Positions 10,754 to 22,700 of a DNA stretch of 64,000 nt are shown here, piece after piece. Position numbers and translations under genes: made by a program. Below the pieces are notes generated by a model, which was given only the letters and a program-made list of their open reading frames with translations, searched no databases and was not told where the DNA came from. The DNA comes from Ephydatia muelleri (taxonomy: Eukaryota > Porifera > Demospongiae > Spongillida > Spongillidae), in assembly GCA_013339895.1 (NCBI GenBank), contig JABACO010000006.1, positions 1,580,806 to 1,644,805 of the forward strand, written 5' to 3'. Numbering within the stretch: the stretch's first letter is position 1; each line of letters starts with the position of its first letter.

Positions 10754-13700
10754 CTGTACGAAAGGACACCATGCATGATCAAAACGGGAGCGTAACATGC
10801 TATTTGTCTCTTACGAAGGCAATTGGCCATTTTTTGTTTTCAACCAGTCTGCGCGTGTAGGAAAGGCGCTTCCGATTTTCGATATTATTTTCGACCATAT
10901 AAGACTTTGGTGTACAACAACAGTTTGGAATCATTTTCAAAACTGGTCAGTTAACCAATGCTCACCCATTGTCTCTTTACATGTACACCCAAACACTGTG
11001 CATAGTTTTTTTTTTTAAGTGTACTTGATTTGCCCCGCCCGATTACTAGAGGGCCATTCACGCGTTTCCAATTACACGTACATGCTAAGCATGCAGGGGA
11101 AATGTAGAGGAACACATTTGAAACCCACCTCGCTGCATGCATGTTGCCTATGTTTTCTATTGACCAGCTTCTTGCACCAGTTATCAACACTTCCCGCGCT
11201 GCCAGCATATAACTTGGAAGAGAGGTTTCTTTAAACGACCAGCTTCAAAAGCGTGTGCGTGTAACTTGAGATACTTGCCTCACCTTGCAGCTGTGCGGCT
11301 ATATACTTACGTGCATGCAGTGTAGTGGTAGAAGGAATCTAAGACCCGAGAGTCGAAGTACTGTTCAGTTTACAACTTTCTTGCATTCTTGTCAGGATCG
11401 GATGGGTGTAACGGATAATTGAAGACATGTGATATGCATTATCGTTTGAAGTGGGGGTTGAGGGTTGGTGGCCTAGGGATGACTGCCTCCTCACACATGG
11501 ATCATTCACATTGGGCATTGGCTACACATTAGGTGGCTAGTGGTATACATTGCTGCGGGCTTGTGTGTGTGTGCATGTGCAGGTATGTGTGTGCGCGTGT
11601 GGTATGTGTGTGGACATGCATGTGCTTGTGTGTTCTTGTGTATGCTTGTGTGTGTTTGTTCATGTGCATGTGTGCTTGCACGTGTGTGCATGTGTGTGTG
11701 TATCTGTGTGTATAAATATATGTGCGTAGTCTATACGTTGTGTTGGTATATGTGTTTGTGATTGCGTAATTAACACTGCAACTTATGTGTACCTTTCTGT
11801 TTGTACAGGTATGTGAGTGATGTGTGGCCAAATGCACGGTTCCAGTGACTCTCTTGGTCATGTATTTACAAGCTACACAACTCACATCAGAGCAGTGGTT
11901 ACATGGCACAGCAATAAAGTAGACAACCAGTAAAGCTGTATCTCTGGACATCCACACAGCTAATGCCTCCAATCTTTGACTACCTGCTCAGGACAGCTAC
12001 TGTGAACAATTCCAATTTGCACCACATGCACCACAAGCACACACACATGCACACACGTGCATGCACTACACACAGCACACAGCGTTCATTCATACACACA
12101 TTCGTCTACAAACACATCCGAAAATACACACACATCATGCGCATGTATGTAAGTGTGTGTTTATGATGGATACCAAATACATCTAGTGCCATCCATGCAG
12201 ATACAGTGTATCGAGTATTTGTGCACCACAGAATAATTGCTGTGCCAACCAAAATTCAGTTTGACATCTGAACTACACCTTCAAACTAAACTCGGTATAA
12301 GGTTAAACTAAGAATATCTGTTGATTCAGATTTTAAACTGTACTTTTGTATACTGCGGACTATTGCGTGACGCATCTGGCCAAACTGCGGCTAAGTTGCC
12401 TTTAAAATGTCTTATACATGTAATGATGAGTATAAGAGAATGCAAGAGGGATAATGCAATAATCTCAAGAAGAATTTATAAGACAATAATAATTATTCCA
12501 TAGAATATTAATTTATGAGGCATATATACATGTGTGCAGCTTCATCGCATTTGAAGTGGTCTGAGAGCAATACAAATTGCCCAGCACACTGTTGTACTCT
12601 GTTCTTTTCTTGCTTGTCTCTCCAGAAATATGCACAGTTGGAAAAAGAGGGATTGCATGGCATGCATTTTTGGGATAAAGAAATTCCATTCTTACCTTTA
12701 TGGGTGACCATTTGAGATCTGTACAGATTACAAGCCACTGGCTACCCTTTTCAGTCATTAAAAATCTACATCACAGCATCCATATATGTTAGAATTCAGA
12801 GGTGGGCACTTATGTTAGCAGATTATACCCTAGTGGTGAAGTCATCTGAAGTAAATAGTAATGAAGACGCCCTAAGTCAGTTACCATTGGCTGAGAGAAC
12901 CAGCACAGGCAGAAATGCCAGAGGAGTTGATTTTACTAGTGGAGCATATGTCGCACTTACCTATTGCATTTGAGCAAATCAAAACCTGGACTCACAGAGA
13001 CACTGTGCTTAGTCAAGTTGAACAATCCACTTATTACAGCTGGCCTGAGTCCTGCCTGCCCCAATGAGAAATTGAAATTGAAGTTGTTTTGGCAAAAGAC
13101 GCAAGAGTTATCAATTCATGATGGGTGTTTACTGTGGGGTTTTCAGGTTGTGCCCGATCAGGGCTGGAGGCAAGTACTTTAGGAATTACACCAAGGTCAT
13201 CAAGATCACTGCGCTACAACATTAAGTATGCAGACTTGTGCAGAGTCTGCATACCAACCATACGCAGATGTGTATCATTGAAGAGTCCAGATGCAGATGT
13301 CAGCATATGGACGCTTCAACGATACTCATCTGCATACATGTATGTTGTTATACAGACTCTGCACAACTCTGAATACTTAATGCTATAGCGCAGTGAAGGT
13401 TGTACCTGAATGAAACGCTTGGCGAGGATGTATGTTTTGGTGGCCAGGGCATCGAAAGGGGGTCGGAGATGTCAAGAGACATTCAGATCCAGTAGCTAGT
13501 GATATATTAAGTGATTGATCAGACACAATTCCTTTTCTTGATCACCTGCAAAGGAATTAGAACAACGTTTTAGTAGTGATCAGCAGCGTAAAGTCCATGG
13601 GTTAAGCTTAATTCCAGCAGCTTAATTCCAGCAGTAATGAAGGAGAATTCCAACTGGAAAAAGCAGGTCATGGAATCGGCATCATTTTATAGCAATGATT

Positions 13701-16700
13701 TTCCTTCTGAAGGAAACTTGTATGTTGGGAAACAAAATGGGCTGCTGAATATCTACTGATCCTCACAAAACACTTTAGCAATGGGATCAATGTATATATT
13801 TTTCCCAACACACATACACTTTTGAGAATAGTATGCACACTATACCTGGTACAATTTGTTCATGTGGCCTGAAGCATCTTAAGACCTACTTACAATCCAC
13901 AATGGGTCCAGAAAGAATGGATGGAGTTGCAGCTATGCAGTTTCACTATGATGTTGAGATTGAATTTGATGCTGTTATTGACATGTTTGCAAGGAAGCAC
14001 ACTAGATGAATTGCCCCTCAATAATGATGCTTCATAATACACATAAAATTTTTAACCTCCCTCCCTCCCTCCCTTCGAAAATTAAAATGAATTTGTGACC
14101 ACTTATAAAGACGCGCTACTACGACAGAGGAAAAAAAACTCATGAAACAAGTAAATAAAAACATTCTCTAACAAGAAAGTTGTTGGTATATAGGATTGAC
14201 CAATGGTGGTGTAAAAAGCACAGAAACAAGAGTGACTGGATAATTGAAATAGGCCTATATTTAGCCCATTACTCAGTCATGTACTGTTATAACATTTGTG
14301 TGCCAATATCCTATAACGCCCCCGTGAATAAGTATTGTTATTACAAAACATCAAAAAGCATAATTCAAATGTGGTTTGGCCTGGGGACGAAATAATCGAA
14401 CTATATGTATAGGTATACATGTATGAGGTCAGTAGTTGGGTAAAGTTTGAACTAAATTGGGAGGGTCATACTTTTTTTGTTTGACTAGAGATGGCTTTAC
14501 TCTGCCTGAAATATAGCAGCTATGCCTCTTTCACTAGACACTTGGCAGCGTGTACATGTACAGTAGGTGTTGTTAGGTATTTTCAGCTTCATTATTACTT
14601 GCTTTGCATTGTTTTGTTTACTTTGCATTATGTTATTTATGTAACTATTAGGAACAAGTGGTTTGTTTCCATATTGTTCTATTGCTAAATTTTAGATCAG
14701 ATTATTATAATTATATACGGTACTGCATAATGTATAAAGAACGAGACAAGTGCAGTGAGAGAGTAATGGAGAGAGCAATAGAGTGAAGAGTTATTAGCAA
14801 GTGTGCACATGAGAGAGAAGAGTTATTAGCAAGTGTACACATGAGAGTGAAGAGTTATTTGCAAGTGTACACGAGAGAGAAGAGTTATTAGCAAGTGTAC
14901 ACATGAGAGAGAAGAGTTATTAGTAAGTGTACACGTGAGAGAGAAGTTATTAGCAAGTGTACATGTGAGTGAGAGGAGTTATTCAAGTGTACACATGAGA
15001 GAGAAGAGTTATTTTGCAGCAGCAAAAGTAATGGATGAACATGAAAATTGGCCAAATACAATGTACTGTGAGTGGGTGTGGCTCACCTCTGCACCTGACA
15101 CCAGCGGTCTTAGCGTGGTTGCAGTTGTGCATGTAAGGAGGATTGCTCTCAAAGTCGGTCAGGTACAGTTCTGTTCCGTCCGTTACATTGCACATTGTCC
15201 AATATGATCGGTCCCGTTCCCCTTCCAAACTGCAAGGCCCTGACCGCCACTGCCCCCTGTCCCAGGAAACCCAGCTGCCTGCACACCACCTGGGCATCTG
15301 GTGCCCCCCAGAGGTTGTCGCAGATGGTACCCCACTCTCCCTGCACGTACACCTCCACACGCCCCTCATTGGAGGAATTACCACCTGTGATAACTCCAAC
15401 TGAGTACGTAACGCGAGGCGCTCGTAGGGACAGAGGAGATATCAAATATTAACAATCACAAAGCGCACAACTATACAAAGGAGGTAGTAACCAGTGCGCA
15501 CGCTGACAAGGAACAGCAACCAGCGCCGTTGTTGCAGACCCGCCGAGAGAGAGAGATAAGAGTCTGGAGGGTTCTTAAGTGGTAGCAATCATTCCCAACT
15601 GCGCATGTCCATTACACCTTGAACTTCTTCTAGAAGCTTCCACACGTGAGACCTTACAAGTCCTATTGTACTAACACATTAAGTCCCATTACCTCCCTCA
15701 TATTCACAACCGATCTGGAGGATGACGAAGATGGGTTGAGCGACGTAATATAGGAGCTGCTTGAGATGTCACCTCAACTGAAGCAGGTTGTGGGTGAACA
15801 TGTACTTCCTCGGGTGGAGGTGTTGGGGCTGGTGGAGTATCCTCCCTGTGAGTGTTTGCAGGTGGGGCCTGATTCTGATCTGTAGCCAACAAGGTTTCCT
15901 CTTCTTGGTCTTGAATACTCAGTTGGTGAGTAATCATCTTCGTCTTCATCTTCTTTGCCTCCTCTCCCATCTTGTTCACGAGCCCTAACGTGATCTGCAT
16001 GGTATCTGGACTCGTGTCCATCACTGAACTTGATAGTCAAAGAGCGGGAACCTGACACAGCAGATACTGTCCCTGGAAGCCAGGTAGGAGTACCTCTATG
16101 ATTTAGAGCACACACCTTGTCTCTGACTACAAAGAAACGCTCAGTTGCCCTCTGATCATGGTTCTGCTTCTGCCGTTGCTGATTCTGCTTCACATTGTCA
16201 GCCACATCTGGGAAAAGGAAGTCCAAGTGAGACCTGGGCACACGTCCCAGTAAGAGCTTTGCAGGTGACTGGCCAGTAGAGGAATGCGGTGTGAGCCTAT
16301 ATTGAAACAAAAATCTGGATAAACGAGTATCAATGTCACCCGAGGTCTTCTTTAGGGCATCTTTGACTGTTTGAACTGCTCGCTCAGCTAGCCCGTTGGT
16401 GGCCGGATGATAGGGTGCACTTCTGACATGCTTGAATCCATTTCGTGCAACAAATGTTTGAAACTCCGAACTTGAAAATGCTGCTCCATTGTCAGAGACC
16501 AGGATCTGTGGGAGCCCATGAGTTGAAAACACTTTTCTAAGTGCCTGAATGGCCTGCTGAGAGGAAGGTGACGACACTACACACACATCTATCCATTTAG
16601 AGTGAGCATCTACAATGATAAAGAATTGCTTTCCCAAAAAGGGGCCAAAGAAATCAACATGCACCCGAGCCCAAGGCTCTGCAGGCCACTCCCATGGGTG

Positions 16701-19700
16701 TAACTGAACCTTCGAACAACACTTCTGATTCTCTTGGCAAGCTTTGCAGCTTCTGACCAAGGTCTCTTGATCAGCATCCAACTTGGGCCACCATACTATT
16801 CCCCTAGCAAGAGATTTCATTCGTGAGATACCAGGGTGACCTTCGTGCAGCATTTCAAGAACATGCTGTCTTCCCTGTGGAGGCACCACTACCCGACTGC
16901 CCCAAAGTACACATCCATTCTGGACACTAAGTTCAAGCTTACGTTGCTCGTATGGTCTAAACTCATCACTTGCCTGTGGCTGCCAACCATGCAAGACCAT
17001 TCGTCTGACCAGAGACAGGACTGGGTCTTTATCTGTCCAACTCCGGATAGCGGTAGCAGTAACAACTGAATCCGCATTGGAGAGAGATTCCATCATCAGG
17101 ATCGTGTCTCCAGGTAAAGGAACATCTCCTGGCTCTTCTCCTTTTAAAGGCAGCCTGCTTAGCCCATCTGCATTCGCCTGAAGTTGGCTTGGCCTGTACA
17201 CAATCTGATAGTGTAAGCGCTCAACGTCAATGCCCAACTCTGAATTCTCGCCGATGCCATTGGAGGTACTGGTCTAGTTTCGCAAAAGAGGAACTGAAGA
17301 GGCTTGTGATCTGAAAACACAACAAATTTCCTCCCAAGCAGGTATTGGTGGAACTTTTTAACTCCAAATACCACAGCTAGCCCCTCTTTTTCTATATGGG
17401 AATATTTCCGTTCAGCAGGTGCAAGCAAACGGTAAGCATATGCAATTGGCCTCTCAGACCCATCATTGTACAAGTGTGACAATACTGCCCCTACCCCATA
17501 AGGTGATGCATCACAAGCTGCGGCCAACCTTTGTTGTGGATCAAAGTGTGCCAACACAACATCTGATGCTAGCTGTGACTTGGCTCTCTTGAAAGCTTCC
17601 TCTTGTTCAGCTCCCCAGCACCATTGCTGATGTTTTTTTTAGCAATGCATAGAGTGGTGCCAATGTGTTTGCTAGGTGGGGTAAAAACTTTGAGTAGTAG
17701 TTAACCAACCCAAGGAAAGATTTTAGCTGAGAAACGTCCTTAGGAGCGGGGGCATCCACAATGGCCTGAAGCTTCTCCTGTGTAGGTCTAACATCATCCC
17801 CCTGAGATGTGATATCCCAAATATTCCACACTGGGCAACATAAACTTACACTTTGCCTTGTTCAACCGTACCCCATACTGCTCCAAACGTGCCAGGACTT
17901 CCTCCAAAGTTGAAAGGTGTTCCGCCTTGGTATCATTTGCCACCAGAACATCATCCATGTAAGCATAGACGTGGTGAATACCACTCAAAATCCCCTCTAT
18001 GACACGTTGGAAAATGGCTGGGGCAGATGCCACCCCGAATGGAAGTCGATTATATCGAAAAAGGCCCTTGTGGGTAGACACTGTTACTAATTTCTTCGAT
18101 TCTTCATCCAAGGCCAACTGTAAGTAGGCATGGGCCAGGTCCAGTTTTGTGAAAACCCTAGCTCCCGCCAGTGAGGACAACAAATCATCTATCCTGGGAA
18201 GGGGGTAAGATTCAATGTCAGACGCAGAATTCACTGTTAACTTATAATCGCCACATATTCTGATGCTTCCATCCTGTTTTATCACAGGTACCACTGGTGC
18301 TGCCCATTCGGAAAATTGAACAGGTGCAATAATTCTATCTCTCTGTAAGCGCTCCAGCTCTTGCTCAACTCTACCCCGCAGTGCATAGGGAACTGGTCGA
18401 GGCTTGAAGAATCGTGGAGGCTTTGAACTGTCGACCTGAATCTTAACTGTAACTCCCTTGATGAGACCCAACTCGTCTTTGAAGAGGTCCCTGTGACCAT
18501 CCATCAACCCCTGTAGTGACAGACTTCCCTTCCTCCCCATGTAACACACAGAAAGGTTAGGCTTTAATTTGTGTAACCAATCCCGCCCCATCAATGAAGG
18601 ACCTTTACCACCGACAACCAGGATGTCCAACAGTTGAGTAGAAGCTTCCACCGTGATTTGTCCCTTTACTTGGATCCTTTCTCCCGTATATGTTCTCAAG
18701 TAAACGTCAGAAGGCTTCAACTTGGGACGCTAGGGTGTTGTCCACAACTGCCTGTACGTTTCCTCACTTATAACGGACGCCACCGCTCCTGTGTCTACTT
18801 CCATCATCAAATCGGCACCATCCAGTTTTACCTTCTGCGTCAATGGAGCTCTAGACCTATCTCCCGCTACCGTGAACAGCGTATAGGTATCCTTGGGTCG
18901 CCGTTGAGCGGTGTCCCTCCCGACGGAGCGTCCAGGCTTTTTGCTACGACATACACGAGACAGATGACCAGCTTACCGCAATTATAACATTCCACCGACT
19001 TGAAACGGCAGTCCGCGGCACTGTGCCTTCCGCCACAACGAAAACAAGCGTCATGCACGTTATCCATACCTGCTGGAGAGTCTGGAGGCTGAACAGTGCA
19101 AACGGAGGCCGTGGTGGAATGCTGAATATCCATGGCGTTCTTTTCTGCAGGTTCGGCCGCTTGAGCTAATTCAAAGGCCTTGGCGAAAGTGAGGCCCCTT
19201 TCTGCCAAAAGCCTTCGCTGTAGCTTGATATCCCTAATGCCGCACACCAAACGGTCTCTGAGCATGTCGTTGAGGGTATTTCCAAATTCACAGTATTCAG
19301 ACAATCTCCGGAGTTCCGCCGCACAGAACTGGGAAACGGTTTCGCCTTCTTTCTGAGTACGACAGTTGAAGTTGTAGCGCTGAACTATAACAGAACGAGA
19401 GGGACAAAAATGGTCACGGGCTAACTCAAGTATCTCCGAGATAGACTTGTCTGTGGGCTTATCTGGTGCTGCCAGGCTGCGAATAAGGAGGTATGTCTCG
19501 TTTCCACATGTGCTCAAAAGCACCGCCCGTTGCTTCTCTGGGTCTGAGATACCATTGGCTTTGAAAAACTGCTCGAGACGTTCAGAGTAGACTACCCAGT
19601 CGTCGGTGTCAGGGTTGAAGGGGCCAACTACTCCCAAAAGAGTAGCCATACTCGATTCACCCTCGTCGCCAATGTGATAACTCCAACTGAGTACGTAACG

Positions 19701-22700
19701 CGAGGCGCTCGTAGGGACAGAGGAGATATCAAATATTAACAATCACAAAGCGCACAACTATACAAAGGAGGTAGTAACCAGTGCGCACGCTGACAAGGAA
19801 CAGCAACCAGCGCCGTTGTTGCAGACCCGCCGAGAGAGAGAGAGATAAGAGTCTGGAGGGTTCTTAAGAAGTAGCAATCATTCCCAACTGCGCATGTCCA
19901 TTACACCTTGAACTTCTTCTACATGTAGAAGCTTCCACACGTAAGACCTTACAAGTCCTATTGTACTAACACATTAAGTCCATTACCACACCACCGACCA
20001 ATCGGATTGGAGGAGCACTCTGTCGGAAAGCTATGCGAGGGAAATAACAACATAAGCAACTGTGCAATTAATGTGTCCACTGTGAATGAAGTGAAGCAGA
20101 GAGAGAGAGCTTCACATGATGGTGAGCCTCCCAACAGTGATGACAGTACATCACGATGCCTTTCAATTCCCATTGCAATACACTTCCATTCTATGATAAG
20201 CTGTTAACAAGAATCAGAATATTCTAATCCTTTCTATTCTACAAGACCTCCTCCTCAGCCCTTCCATCACAAGAGGAAAGGAGAAGTGGCAAGAGAAGAG
20301 AGGTGTGTGGAATTCTAAAACATGGCTGCCACTTACACACACAGCGCACTCCAGCTACAGTATTGCTGTTGCAGATGGTAAAAGGGATGTTGACACCAGA
20401 GCAGTTGGCAAACTGGGGCTCGTTGCCCATGCAGTAGACGCGACCGACGAGGATGGGGAGGAGGCCGGCCCCAAAGGGAGATCGTGTAAGAGCATGTGAG
20501 GCACCTGTGCAAGGGAGGAGGGGTGGGGGGGGAGGGGGGGAGGGGGGAAGAATTGGTGTGGTAACTTTAGTTTCCACTTTTCTTTTAACTATTTCCATAT
20601 AACTGTTCACTTCAAAAATTCTTTCCTTTAAAATTTCCTTCTGTATCTTAATTTGATTTTTTGTAGGGTTTTAATTATGATTTATAAATATCAATGGAAA
20701 AACATTTCTATTCACATTAGTTTATTAACTCTTTACTACTGTGTTTTAAAAATAATATGCATATGTAACTACATTCTAAATAACTCTTTTTGTCTTTTAA
20801 ATGTTTCATTTCAAAAGGAGGCAGATTTCAGGAGGCATTGCCCCAAGCACTCACACACTTCACATAAAACACAACTTACACTGCATGAAGCTTACACGCT
20901 CACATATGCCAACATGAATGTACATGTACATCCCTTACATAACCCGCATACATGTACAATTACACTTAAGTTTGATTAGCTGGTTCACATTTCATAACAA
21001 AATGAAGATAACAGTTGCAGTAATTTATTACGGGTATTATTTCAATGCAAATTACTGTTTTACAAAAATACTAAATCGTGCTAATAAACGCGAGCACACC
21101 CTTAACTTTTAATTTCCTAAAAACTACAATGTATATAATACTGTAATTAAAATGAAGAAAACACCTCCACATTGTTATAGTTCCCCTCTGAGATAAATTC
21201 ATGTAACAAGATATGCAAAGGGGAGGGGGAGAAGGGGTCCTGACGAAGTGCAGCATCCCGCACAAAATACAAGCTACACATATGTATACATTAATCAAAC
21301 AAAAATATTGGTGTGCATCAAATGGAGCCACATGCACATGTATCTACATGCACGCAAGGAAATGTATATATATATATGCATGTATACCTCGATAGCGAAG
21401 TATAGCATAACTCGACCACACCTCCTTCTGCATCTACTTGTGAACTCAACATAATAAAGAACCGTAACACCACATGCACCATCTCCCTCTCCTTCATCCC
21501 CACCTTCTTGCCACTCCCTCCTCCAGACATGTCCCTCCCATTCTCCTTCGCTCCTCTCCTCCCTTTTGCACCCTCACCTCCCCACCCTTCTCACCTCTAC
21601 ATATCACCCCCATGTCCTCCACGTGGTTACAATTGTGAACTCCCCACCCCCGATTGGCACACTGGGATAGGTACTGCTCCGACCCATTGCAACGCACATC
21701 GTCCAACCAGATGGGCTGGATCCGATACCCAGGCCCAAACTGGAGCATCCTGGCCATGAATGAGTCTCTGTGAGTGCGAGCTCTAGCGTTGGATAGCTAT
21801 TTCATATACTATTGTGTGTATTGAACACTTGTGCTACTGATGTAATATTTGTAGTAGTACTTAAAGATGTGTATTCGTGTGCCAACTGTTTGTTGTAATA
21901 TATTGAACTAGTCAGTTGCATATAGCCTATTTCGGTCATCATAGAAGACATAGCCTTGTCATAGGTCCGTGACAAATACCTCGCGTGTATGGTTAGCAAA
22001 ATCTTGAAGCGTGTAGCAAGTACAACAGATGGCAGTCCAGACACTAAAAAGCGCCAAGTTAGTGTTTCAACTTTCAAAAAGTGGCAATCAGTCTAGATGT
22101 ATTTTCCAACTTAATGATAGGGATAATGGTTTGGTCCTCCATCCCCATCACACCTAGTTATCCTGATTCAGATCCTAACTCTGATTAATATATAATGTAC
22201 AAACCATGCCTTTACTTGCTACTGTGCAAACTGTATGTATTTCATAACACATGCAATTAGTTTATACCTGCAATGCTTAGTCATGAATAATTAATGATGT
22301 CAGATCATGTCCAACCAAAATGCCACTTGGTCTGACATCTTTTCAGATCACTTTAAGGGAGATTTAAACCGCTCTGGTGTTATGCTATAAAATGATGCTT
22401 CATATCTTGGATTAGCATTATCCAATCCCCTCCCCTTCTCCTAATCCAGTTAAGTGCCACACCAAAATGTAAACAGCTTTGACAAACACTCTCTAAAAGC
22501 CCTTCATGTTGACACTTGGGTTAAAGCCACAGCAAGCAATCAGAACACAGGCACCATGCCATATAAGGACACATAAATCACATCAGTGCAGTATAGAACT
22601 TAAGGTAGTTCTATTTTTCAACCTTCTCAAAGAGAACGAGTACATTTTATATGTGGTGGTGTTATCATAGCACATCCCAAGGTCACCTGGCATTGTGGGC

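Larger units (their letters stand above)
15386..19990 (-). mobile_element. Ty3/gypsy LTR retrotransposon inserted in an SRCR exon
   Basis: A 4.6-kb element on the minus strand with LTRs at 15386 to about 15697 and 19673-19990, bounded by TG...CA and a 5-bp target duplication CCACC (15381-15385 and 19991-19995). The order is gag, protease, RT, RNase H, integrase, as in Ty3/gypsy. A primer-binding-type sequence TGGCGACGAGGG follows the 5' LTR at about 19671. The LTRs differ by only a few small indels and substitutions, so the insertion is young, yet pol has several frame breaks. It splits the SRCR-D exon within its first 40 nt, in the same orientation as the host gene. Confidence 0.92.

Noticed and set aside
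15143..15452. Plus-strand frames of 85-98 aa around 15.2-15.4 kb
   Set aside because: Antisense of the SRCR-D exon.
21802..22077. Minus-strand 91-codon frame in the SRCR-B/A intron
   Set aside because: No SRCR motif or other recognisable domain; probably a random or old transposon frame.
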